The translations under genes were made by a program, and so were the position numbers. The notes beneath the pieces were generated by a model that saw nothing but the letters and a program-made list of their open reading frames with translations, was not told where the DNA came from and made no database searches. This document shows, piece after piece, positions 1 to 7,397 of a DNA stretch of 13,694 nt. Where the stretch lies: assembly GCA_947476515.1 (NCBI GenBank), contig CANJQZ010000029.1, positions 1-13,694 on the forward strand. Direction: 5' to 3'. This DNA is from Flavobacteriales bacterium (lineage in GTDB: Bacteria; Bacteroidota; Bacteroidia; Flavobacteriales_D; Crocinitomicaceae). Numbering within the stretch: position 1 is the stretch's first letter; each line of letters starts with the position of its first letter.

Positions 1-101
1 ACTTTCTTCTTTGGTAATTGATTTAAAATATGATTAAAATCTCTTCTAGAATTTATCTCTTCCGATGACAAACTAGGGCGATCGACATAAATTTTTATCA
101 T
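1..101 (-). CDS. Unrecognised protein, N-terminal fragment, downstream of the sigma factor
   Basis: This reading frame is open from an ATG at 101-99 to the left edge: 33 full codons and a partial one. The peptide begins MIKIYVDRPSLSSEEINSRR and ends in a lysine-rich stretch. It starts five bases after the TAA of the sigma factor gene on the same strand, so the two are almost certainly co-transcribed and probably translationally coupled. I do not recognise a domain in so short a fragment. There is no signal peptide and no membrane segment in the visible part. A gene immediately after an ECF sigma factor is often its anti-sigma factor; that is inference from position only, and an unrelated hypothetical protein is equally possible. 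Confidence 0.65.
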   Translation of the reverse strand, partial: MIKIYVDRPSLSSEEINSRRDFNHILNQLPKKK

Positions 102-106
102 GGTGT

Positions 107-679
107 TTATTTTAATTTATTAAAAATATCTTTTAATTTAACTAATGCTCTAAAGGTTTTTACTTTAGTGTTGTTTTCTGTTAATCCTATGATTTCACCC
201 ATTTCTCTAAAAGATCTTTTCTCAAAGAAACGCATTTCAATTAATTGTAACTGATTGTCTTTTAATAAAGGCAAGGCCTTGAGTAACTTAGCCTTGTTTT
301 CTTCAGAATACACTTCAGTAAAATCTTCAACTAACTGTGCTATTTGAATGCTATCAATATTTACAGTTCTCTTGGTTTTATTATCACGGAAAGATTGGTA
401 TAATTCACTTTTAGCAATTCTAAATAACCAAGAAGAAAAAGGAACACCTCTAAATTCATATCTCTGAATATTGGTCAAAGCTTTAATAAAAACACAAGAG
501 GTAATATCGTATGCCGCTTCTTCCTCATCCACTCTTTTAATTACATACCTAAAAATTGCTTCATGGTATTTTTTATAAAGTGGAGCGAAATGAGCAGGGT
601 TCAACTTCGCCTTTTCGATAATTTGCAGTTCCTCTGCTAAGAGAAAACTGCTTTGGTAGTACATCGCGTTCGTCTTCAT
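107..679 (-). CDS. RNA polymerase sigma-70 family (ECF-type) sigma factor
   Basis: A 190-residue protein with the two-domain layout of ECF sigma factors. Region 2 spans about residues 33-100: a helical core with LYKKYHEAIFRYV, then the FSSWLFRIAKSE stretch typical of region 2.3/2.4, which melts and recognises the -10 element. Region 4 spans about 130-185 and carries a helix-turn-helix (around FREMGEIIGLTENNTKVKTF) that would read the -35 element. There is no long region 1 or 3, so it is not a housekeeping sigma. The ATG at 679-677 is used; a second Met at residue 6 is possible and would not affect the domains. The gene lies 108 bases after the HHH-barrel gene on the same strand and five bases before an unidentified partner. 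Its regulon cannot be inferred here. Family assignment is firm; the specific role is unknown. Confidence 0.93.
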   Translation of the reverse strand: MKTNAMYYQSSFLLAEELQIIEKAKLNPAHFAPLYKKYHEAIFRYVIKRVDEEEAAYDITSCVFIKALTNIQRYEFRGVPFSSWLFRIAKSELYQSFRDNKTKRTVNIDSIQIAQLVEDFTEVYSEENKAKLLKALPLLKDNQLQLIEMRFFEKRSFREMGEIIGLTENNTKVKTFRALVKLKDIFNKLK

Positions 680-787
680 AATGCTTAGTTTTATTTTCTA
701 GTTTAATTGGAGAAATTTAAAGGCTTGCAGTCCTTATATTTTCATAACGCAGAACATAAAAAAAAGTAACAAAGAAAATTTCAAAAA

Positions 788-2875
788 TTACAAAGTAATA
801 CGCAATTGAAGAATTAGATCAGTCTTTTTACTACCCTGAATCCCTTCTGTACCGGAGGAAATAGCGTTTTTATTATTATATAAAAATATCCCATATCGCA
901 ACCATAAATCACAATGGCGCAAAAAAGAATACCTAACCAAGACATATGCCCTACTTCCCTGATAATAGTATGCAGGAACTGAAAAAGCATATAATGCCGT
1001 ATTTTCAAAAGAATAAATCCGTGTGTCGTATCCATCTGTATCGAATAAAGCATAACGCAAGGCAAAATCTAAAGGGAAACTTTTGGGTTTGTATAATAAA
1101 TCTTGGGTAAAGAGCATGCCCTTTTGCTTTCCTGAACTGGCCCTTTCTACATGGACCATTTCAATTCGAGTTTTAAAGGTAAATGCTTCATTAATGATAT
1201 AGGACAAATTAAATCTAAAATTTCTTTGCATTACTGCTTCAATTGGAGTAATATTTCCAGGATAATCGCGACTATTTTTCTCTTTTAATTGTTGCCTGTA
1301 TCTGAAGTAAATTTCTAAAACTTTATTGGGTTTATAAATTGGTTGGATCAAAAATTCATGACCTTGAGAGGGCGCGTCTACTCCATACTTTAGCCAAGGA
1401 AAACGAAATAAATCTATGTATGCATTCATTGAAATTGCAGAAGTGAACTTCAATTTTGTCCCTACATATAATCCATTTTCATTTTGCGTATTACTACCTT
1501 CAGAAAAACCAGCATTATAAAAAGTCTGATAATCTTTTTGATAATTCCTATATAAGATTCCAATACTAGCTCGAGGATCTAAAGCAATTAATGCTCCATG
1601 CACCATTGCCCAACCAGAATTAGCAGAAGTTATCTGTTGATTATAAATTTTCGATACCTCTCCAAAAATATTTATGTTTTTAAAACTATAAGAGTAATCA
1701 CCACTGAAAGATACTTGTTCTGTTCCCCGAAAATCAAATTGATTATAAATTTGAACATCTTTATAATATACTTTATCATATCCTTGATATATCCCTGCCA
1801 CTCCTGTTTTAAAGGTGCCCGAGGTATATTTAAAATGGGCTCCTGCAATTCGTTCTTGTAAGCCATTCATCTTAGCGATTTCACGATTGGTTCGATGTAA
1901 ACCTGAAAGATCAATAGTTGATATAAATTGTAAGTCATCATAAGTTGAATCAGCAATGGAACTGGCATCAATTTTCTTTTGTGAGATAAAGGCTAATAAA
2001 CCAAAATTCTTATACCCTAAATCAATTGCGGAACCACGCAAAAATCTTGATTCGTCTACTGAGGTGTAGGCTCTAATTGGAATTGCAGTTCTTTTCATTG
2101 TGGCGATGTCAGCTGTTTTACCAAAAGCATAACTAGACCAAAGATTTAATCCTTGACCTATTTGAAGTTGATAATCACCTACTACCATCGACTTTAAATA
2201 TTTTCCGCCTTTAAAAAAAGCATGCGCAGAATAAAAATCAAATCCATTTTTTTGAGCGCCTCTAAAAAATTGTTCTCCTGGATCTTTTTCGGCAGTAAGC
2301 CCAACACTTATATTTGATTTGTAGGTATAGCGAAATCTTGCATAATATCGATCACTATTTCCATGATAATAATTATTAGAGTTAGCAGCAAGTGAATCTG
2401 GCACTTTAATATAACCTGCTTTTTGTTCGACAGTGGGCTGATACCTTGTATAAAGTTCAAACTTTCCTTCCTTCATTGCTTCTTTAAAAGTGATATGTAA
2501 ATTATCGAGCCGATCATCAACTTTAATAAAGGGAAACACCAATTGAATGGTGTTTAAATCCCAGTATTCAAATCCTTGTAATTCATAGATCGAAATTAAT
2601 TTGCCGAAAAGTTTCCGATGAACAATTAATTCATTAATCTGAATACCACTTAGTAATCCAAGTGCCTCAAGTTCTTCAACATTGGTTGAATTTAGATTGA
2701 TTGGATGCTCATAATAATAATTCAACTGTTCTAAATAATTCGTTAAATCGACGGATTCTGATTGCAATTGCTCCGTAATAAATTCTATTCTTTGTTGGAT
2801 AATATCACTTTTAACTTGAGTAAACGCCCCAGCTTGTATGCATAGAAATAAGCCTAAAAATACTAAAGACTTCAA
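788..2875 (-). CDS. Secreted HHH-domain protein with a predicted outer-membrane beta-barrel
   Basis: A 695-residue protein. Residues 1-20 form a signal peptide (MKSLVFLGLFLCIQAGAFTQ). Residues about 59-118 resemble the ComEA-type helix-hairpin-helix fold (INLNSTNVEELEAL, then a second hairpin ending VFPFIKV). From about 140 to the C-terminus the sequence is rich in alternating aromatic/polar strands and ends in LILQLRITL, as expected for an outer-membrane beta-barrel. Proteins of this architecture and length are widespread in Bacteroidota, annotated only as helix-hairpin-helix proteins; I know of no assigned function. The start is TTG at 2875-2873: an in-frame TGA lies just upstream (2887-2885), and the first internal Met is near residue 134, which would remove both signal peptide and HHH. 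It begins one base after the PorV-like gene, so the two form an operon. The hairpin glycines that bind DNA are degenerate, so DNA binding is doubtful. Confidence 0.8.
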   Translation of the reverse strand: MKSLVFLGLFLCIQAGAFTQVKSDIIQQRIEFITEQLQSESVDLTNYLEQLNYYYEHPINLNSTNVEELEALGLLSGIQINELIVHRKLFGKLISIYELQGFEYWDLNTIQLVFPFIKVDDRLDNLHITFKEAMKEGKFELYTRYQPTVEQKAGYIKVPDSLAANSNNYYHGNSDRYYARFRYTYKSNISVGLTAEKDPGEQFFRGAQKNGFDFYSAHAFFKGGKYLKSMVVGDYQLQIGQGLNLWSSYAFGKTADIATMKRTAIPIRAYTSVDESRFLRGSAIDLGYKNFGLLAFISQKKIDASSIADSTYDDLQFISTIDLSGLHRTNREIAKMNGLQERIAGAHFKYTSGTFKTGVAGIYQGYDKVYYKDVQIYNQFDFRGTEQVSFSGDYSYSFKNINIFGEVSKIYNQQITSANSGWAMVHGALIALDPRASIGILYRNYQKDYQTFYNAGFSEGSNTQNENGLYVGTKLKFTSAISMNAYIDLFRFPWLKYGVDAPSQGHEFLIQPIYKPNKVLEIYFRYRQQLKEKNSRDYPGNITPIEAVMQRNFRFNLSYIINEAFTFKTRIEMVHVERASSGKQKGMLFTQDLLYKPKSFPLDFALRYALFDTDGYDTRIYSFENTALYAFSVPAYYYQGSRAYVLVRYSFLRHCDLWLRYGIFLYNNKNAISSGTEGIQGSKKTDLILQLRITL

Positions 2876-2876
2876 A

Positions 2877-3758
2877 CTAATTTTTCATTTGATAGGTGAA
2901 GGAAAAATGAGGAGACCACCCTAAAGTCTGATGGTAAGCGGAACCGAAATCCAAATGATACTGAGATTTAAAATTATACCCAAATCCTGCGCTAAGTTCT
3001 ACAGGCTGGGTAGCTATACCGCCACGCAAGAAGACTTTTGACATAGGCGCATATTCTAAAGCTGCCTTTATTCTTAGAGGGTATTCTATATTTTTTTCTG
3101 CCTCAGCAAGCACCATTACTTTTTCTGAGAGTTTATAATAAGTTCCGAAACGAATTAGGGTTGTCAAGCGATCTTCAGAATATGATGAAAGTAACGATCG
3201 ACCTATATTAAATATACTACATCCTATTTTCCAATTCTTATTAATCATAGCTTGTAATCCTACCTCTGCCGTAAGTGATTGTTTCATTCCATAGGCATCT
3301 GTTAAGCGCAATTGATGATAATTTAATTGAACACCCATTGAAAGAAATTCAGATAGAAATAAACTATAACCAAGTCCAATTCGATTGGTTCTGAAATTTT
3401 TAAATCCATAACTTTGGACTCCTGTCGAAAGAACACCAACTTTTAATGGGATTGCAAAAACCAGACCTTGTGACTGCATTTCCTTCAACAAAAAACGATT
3501 TTCATAAGATATTCCACAACTCCACTTTTTCAAGGCAGTTAAATTGGCCGGATTGTGGTGATAAGCCCAAACATCCTCAAGAGCAACACTAGCATTTGCG
3601 AGCGAATTGGACCTTGCTCCTACTGGTGTCCAACCTTGAGCGAATACCACTTGTCCGATTAACAAAGAAAGTAACAGTGGAAATAGACCCGTTCTTTTAT
3701 TTAAATCAAAAAGAGTGGACCTATATTTTGAGAATAGAGAAAATCCTTTCTTTATCAT
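2877..3758 (-). CDS. PorV/PorQ-like outer-membrane beta-barrel protein
   Basis: A 293-residue exported protein. After an unusually long 23-residue basic N-region there is a hydrophobic stretch (about 24-39, LFPLLLSLLIGQVVFAQ) ending in a plausible signal-peptidase site. The mature protein starts GWTPVGARSNSLANASVALE and continues DVWAYHHNPANL, the pattern of PorV/PorQ and related FadL-like barrels (small-residue stretch followed by a NPA(N/G)L motif). The rest is amphipathic strands rich in Gly and aromatics, ending FSFTYQMKN. PorV acts in the type IX secretion system, but the wider family has many unassigned members and no other T9SS gene is in this window, so I do not call it PorV. The ATG at 3758 is the only start in front of the signal sequence. 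It is first in a two-gene operon with the HHH-barrel protein. Confidence 0.75.
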   Translation of the reverse strand: MIKKGFSLFSKYRSTLFDLNKRTGLFPLLLSLLIGQVVFAQGWTPVGARSNSLANASVALEDVWAYHHNPANLTALKKWSCGISYENRFLLKEMQSQGLVFAIPLKVGVLSTGVQSYGFKNFRTNRIGLGYSLFLSEFLSMGVQLNYHQLRLTDAYGMKQSLTAEVGLQAMINKNWKIGCSIFNIGRSLLSSYSEDRLTTLIRFGTYYKLSEKVMVLAEAEKNIEYPLRIKAALEYAPMSKVFLRGGIATQPVELSAGFGYNFKSQYHLDFGSAYHQTLGWSPHFSFTYQMKN

Positions 3759-3949
3759 AATGTGAAAAATATTTTACGGTTATGCATATTGTAGAAAGAA
3801 AGTGAATTATGTCTCAAGTTAAATTTGTTTGAATTTGAACAACTAAATTAAAATTTTATTCCTTTTTATGGTAAAATTTATTCAAAATCCCCTAAAAAAA
3901 TCAACCTTCTATGCAAGTGTCGTATATTTGAATTATTAAAAAATAAAGA
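3759..3949. other. Divergent intergenic region between PorV-like gene and mutA
   Basis: These 191 bases must hold the promoters for the leftward PorV-like/HHH operon and the rightward mutA/scpA genes. On the plus strand there is one exact TAnnTTTG box close to mutA (separate entry). On the minus strand I find no exact TAnnTTTG box. A perfect 10-base palindrome AAAATATTTT at 3766-3775 lies eight bases upstream of the PorV-like start codon; in such AT-rich DNA it may be chance. No small gene or structured RNA is apparent. Confidence 0.6.
3923..3930 (+). promoter_or_regulatory. Candidate Bacteroidota -7 box upstream of mutA
   Basis: TATATTTG is an exact match to the Bacteroidota -7 consensus TAnnTTTG and lies 19 bases before the mutA ATG, implying a leader of roughly a dozen bases. 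No TTTG -33 element is found about 19-21 bases further upstream, so the promoter call rests on one element only. Confidence 0.4.
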
Positions 3950-5236
3950 ATGACAGCTAGCGCAGATTTGGAGGGTGATCTACAGACTGAAAGATGGAAA
4001 GCAAAAGTTTTGAGTGAAATCGAGAAGAGTAAAGGCGATTATCAAGCATTCAATCCAATTGAAGAACTTTCATACGAAATTGAAGACAATGTGACATGCA
4101 TCCATCCTGTTGTTGATTTTGCCCTGCCAAGAAATGATAATAATTGGAAAAATTGTTTCATTTGTAAAGCTGAAGAAGAAAAACAAACCAATAAAAAATT
4201 ACTTTCTGCATTAATGAATGGCGCAGAAGTAATCCAAATTCTTGTTGCAAATCCTAAGACTCAATGGAATTTATTATTTGAAGCAATTGAATTTAAATAT
4301 ATCGAAACCTTTATTTGCCTTAGAAATTTAGAAACACTTCATTCTTTTTGTCAATGGTACAAGCAAGAGGAAAACACAAAAGCGTGTATCGATTTATTTG
4401 ACTTTAAAGAAGAGGAATTCGAAGAAGTTTTTACGCTTCTTAAAAATGTCCCGTCAATTTTTCAGATCAATGGATTTGAATTTCAGCAATGTGGAGCAAA
4501 TGCTAGGCAAGAAATTGGAATAATATTAAGTCAAACCAATGAACTTCTATTATTACAGAAGTCTTTCGGAATTGAAATCCCTATTAGAATTGAAGTAGGA
4601 ATCGGATCTGATTTTATGATAGAAATTGCTAAATTACGCAGCCTTAAATATCTTGTCAATCGCATATTGGATGACCACCATCTCAATAGGAACAGTGTAC
4701 ATTTCAATGCCCAAATTGGTTGGACTAATAAGTCGCTTTCAGATTTACATACCAATCAACTAAGACAAACCACTGAAGCGCTATCAGCAGTATTGGCAGG
4801 TGTTGATTATTTGAGTATTCCAGCATATGATATAATAAGTACATCTGGATCAAGTATTCTTTCCCAACGCATGGCAATAAATATTTCGCACCTATTGAAA
4901 GAAGAAGCTCAAGTTCGATTCATCGACAATCCTTTCAATAATAGTTTCGCAATTGAAAACTTATCATATAAATTGGCGGCATTAGCATGGCAAACATTCC
5001 AAGAACTTGATGGCTATGCAATATGGTTGAATGCAGAAAAACTTGAAAAGATTCAAGATTTAATAAAGCCGATTAGAGCATTAAAAATCAAATCATTTAA
5101 AGAAAATAAGATTCAACTCATTGGGATAAATATTTTCAAAAATCCGAAGGAAGATAAAAAAGATTGGGAAGAAGAAGGTTTGTTTCTTGAAATGGAAAAA
5201 TTACGATTTGATAAAATTGAGCGCCATGAGAATTGA
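3950..5236 (+). CDS. mutA: Methylmalonyl-CoA mutase small (beta, non-catalytic) subunit
   Basis: A 428-residue protein of the methylmalonyl-CoA mutase family. It aligns by pattern with the TIM-barrel domain of the large subunit: the N-terminal part around FNPIEELSYEIEDN, and the later segments with IGWTNKSLSDLHTNQLRQTTEALSAVL that match the large subunit's QTSGWSLTEQDPFNNITRTC region. It has no C-terminal B12-binding domain and no DxHxxG motif, so it cannot be the catalytic chain; its role is to pair with ScpA as the structural half of the heterodimer. The length suits Bacteroidota small subunits, which are shorter than the Propionibacterium protein. The ATG at 3950 sits just after an AT-rich leader with a -7-like box. 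Its end overlaps the start of scpA by 11 bases, which supports co-translation and a fixed subunit ratio. The assignment is strong from order and sequence. Confidence 0.93.
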   Translation: MTASADLEGDLQTERWKAKVLSEIEKSKGDYQAFNPIEELSYEIEDNVTCIHPVVDFALPRNDNNWKNCFICKAEEEKQTNKKLLSALMNGAEVIQILVANPKTQWNLLFEAIEFKYIETFICLRNLETLHSFCQWYKQEENTKACIDLFDFKEEEFEEVFTLLKNVPSIFQINGFEFQQCGANARQEIGIILSQTNELLLLQKSFGIEIPIRIEVGIGSDFMIEIAKLRSLKYLVNRILDDHHLNRNSVHFNAQIGWTNKSLSDLHTNQLRQTTEALSAVLAGVDYLSIPAYDIISTSGSSILSQRMAINISHLLKEEAQVRFIDNPFNNSFAIENLSYKLAALAWQTFQELDGYAIWLNAEKLEKIQDLIKPIRALKIKSFKENKIQLIGINIFKNPKEDKKDWEEEGLFLEMEKLRFDKIERHEN

Positions 5237-7346
5237 TTACAGCAAACAAAACTGGTTCTCTGCAACAAAATCAACTGGTATAAACCATAAAAGAAAAGAA
5301 CCAATTAGCATAGATGGTATTGAAATTCCAAGTGAATTTGAATCAAAAATTATTGAAAAAGAAGTCTTATCTGGAGGGCCATTTTTTAAGCGTGGTCCAT
5401 ATGCGTCCATGTATTTATCAAAGCCGTGGACAATTCGTCAATATGCAGGTTTTTCAACCGCGGAAGATTCCAATGCATTTTACAGAAAAAATCTAGCAGG
5501 TGGACAAAAAGGTCTCTCTGTTGCTTTTGACTTAGCTACACACAGAGGATATGACTCAGATCACGAGCGTGTAATTGGTGATGTCGGAAAAGCAGGAGTG
5601 GCTATTGACAGCATAGAGGACATGAAAATCCTTTTTGATTCCATTCCATTGAATGAAATGTCGGTTTCAATGACCATGAATGGAGCTGTAATTCCAATTA
5701 TGGCATTTTATATTGGTGCTGCAATGGAGCAAGGAGTTTCTATTGCTGAACTTCAGGGCACGATTCAAAATGATATTCTTAAAGAATTTATGGTGCGTAA
5801 CACCTACATATATCCGCCGGCTCCATCGATGAAAATAATTGCAGATATTTTTGAGTACACTTCTCAAAAAATGCCAAAATTCAATTCAATTTCGATTTCA
5901 GGTTATCATATGCATGAGGCTGGTGCAACTGCAGCAATTGAATTGGCTTACACTTTAGCAGATGGAAAAGAATATATTAAAGCGGGAATTAACGCTGGGC
6001 TATTAATTGATGAATTTGCTCCAAGACTTAGTTTTTTCTGGGCCATCGGAATGAACTATCCAATGGAAATAGCTAAGCTAAGAGCAGGAAGAGTCTTATG
6101 GAATGAAATTGTTCAAGAATTCAAGCCTCAAAAGGCAAAATCACTTGCTTTAAGAACCCATTGTCAAACCTCTGGATGGTCCCTTACAGAGCAAGATCCA
6201 TTTAATAACATTACCAGAACTTGCATTGAGGCATTAGCAGCGGTTATGGGTGGAACACAATCCTTACATACCAATGCATTAGATGAAGCAATAGCGTTAC
6301 CCACAGACTTTTCAGCACGAATTGCAAGAAACACTCAAATATATCTTCAGAAGGAAATTGGAATTACCAATTACATTGATCCAACTGGTGGTGCAGATTA
6401 CATTGAATTCTTAACCGATCAATTAATTGTAAAAGCTAAGGCATTGATTCACGAAGTGGATGAATTAGGCGGTATGGCAAAAGCTATTGAAACGGGTATT
6501 CCTAAAATGCGCATTGAAGAAGCTTCTGCAGAAAAACAATCAAGAATTGATGCAGTTGTAGATGTGATTGTCGGCGTGAATAGATTTGTAGCATCTGAAC
6601 AGGAAGAAATTGAATTACGAGAAGTGGACAATACATCTGTTTTAGAGCAGCAATTGGCTAAATTAAAGTTATTAAAAAGTCAAAGAAACGATCAACAACA
6701 AAAAGAATTATTAGAAGAGTTGACAAATACTGCAAAAACCGGGAAGGGAAATTTGTTAGAAATCGCTGTCCGTTGTGGACTCGCAAGATGCACCTTAGGT
6801 GAAATTTCTAGTGCTTTAGAACTTGCATTTGGTCGCTATCAAGCAAAAGTAAATACGATAAGTGGGGTTTATGAAAAACTAGCTATGAAAAACGAACATT
6901 TTATTAAAGCCAAAGAAATGTGCAATGCGTTTGCAGTTTTAGAAGGTCGTAGACCAAGGATTTTAGTTGCGAAAATGGGTCAAGATGGACATGATCGAGG
7001 CGCAAAAATTATAGCTACGGCTTTTGCAGACATTGGATTTGATGTAGATATGGGCCCTTTATTTCAAACACCTGCAGAAGTTGCAAAGCAAGCTATTGAA
7101 AATGATGTTCATATTGTAGGTGTTTCTTCACTTGCGGCTGGACACAAAACCCTAGTTCCAGCATTAATTAATAGCTTAAAAGAAGCGGGGAGAAATGATA
7201 TTATGGTCGTAGTTGGAGGGGTGATTCCTAAAAATGATTATGAATTTTTAAGAGCTGAAGGCGTCTTTGGGATTTACGGGCCGGGGACCGTTTTAGCCCA
7301 TGCTGCTCAAGAAATTTTAGGGCTATTAATTAAAAGTCACAATTAA
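5226..7346 (+). CDS. scpA: Methylmalonyl-CoA mutase large (alpha, catalytic) subunit
   Basis: A 706-residue adenosylcobalamin enzyme interconverting succinyl-CoA and methylmalonyl-CoA in the cytoplasm, for propionate metabolism or formation. The catalytic barrel covers about residues 20-540. RQYAGFSTA (Tyr73), TIQND (Gln181), VRNTY (Arg191) and SGYHMHEAG (His228) correspond, with a constant offset of 16, to Tyr89, Gln197, Arg207 and His244 of the Propionibacterium enzyme. The C-terminal B12 domain has DGHDRG with the cobalt-ligating His589, then GVSSLAAGHK and VVVGGVIP. All key residues are present, so the enzyme should be active. I choose the ATG at 5226 (MRIDYSKQNW), which overlaps mutA by 11 bases; an earlier in-frame ATG at 5187 would add 13 atypical residues and a 50-base overlap. 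No MeaB-type chaperone or methylmalonyl-CoA epimerase gene is in the window. Confidence 0.98.
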   Translation: MRIDYSKQNWFSATKSTGINHKRKEPISIDGIEIPSEFESKIIEKEVLSGGPFFKRGPYASMYLSKPWTIRQYAGFSTAEDSNAFYRKNLAGGQKGLSVAFDLATHRGYDSDHERVIGDVGKAGVAIDSIEDMKILFDSIPLNEMSVSMTMNGAVIPIMAFYIGAAMEQGVSIAELQGTIQNDILKEFMVRNTYIYPPAPSMKIIADIFEYTSQKMPKFNSISISGYHMHEAGATAAIELAYTLADGKEYIKAGINAGLLIDEFAPRLSFFWAIGMNYPMEIAKLRAGRVLWNEIVQEFKPQKAKSLALRTHCQTSGWSLTEQDPFNNITRTCIEALAAVMGGTQSLHTNALDEAIALPTDFSARIARNTQIYLQKEIGITNYIDPTGGADYIEFLTDQLIVKAKALIHEVDELGGMAKAIETGIPKMRIEEASAEKQSRIDAVVDVIVGVNRFVASEQEEIELREVDNTSVLEQQLAKLKLLKSQRNDQQQKELLEELTNTAKTGKGNLLEIAVRCGLARCTLGEISSALELAFGRYQAKVNTISGVYEKLAMKNEHFIKAKEMCNAFAVLEGRRPRILVAKMGQDGHDRGAKIIATAFADIGFDVDMGPLFQTPAEVAKQAIENDVHIVGVSSLAAGHKTLVPALINSLKEAGRNDIMVVVGGVIPKNDYEFLRAEGVFGIYGPGTVLAHAAQEILGLLIKSHN

Positions 7347-7397
7347 ATTGTAAATTCGGCATAGAATTTGAAAACATTACTAGCAAATTACATTATT

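Noticed and set aside
720..735. AAGG/CCTT hairpin between the HHH-barrel and sigma factor genes as a terminator
   Set aside because: The stem has only four pairs and lacks a run of T on the transcribed strand.
1598..1861. An 87-codon open frame on the plus strand inside the HHH-barrel gene
   Set aside because: It is fully antisense to a well-supported gene, has no recognisable domain and no promoter box, and its composition fits the complement of beta-barrel coding sequence.
2877..3758. Calling the first barrel gene porV or porQ and inferring a type IX secretion locus
   Set aside because: No other T9SS gene is in the window and the family contains many unrelated members, so the name would overstate the evidence.
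5187..5225. An upstream ATG that would extend ScpA by 13 residues
   Set aside because: The added residues (MKWKNYDLIKLSA) do not look like the usual N-terminus, and the overlap with mutA would be 50 bases instead of 11.
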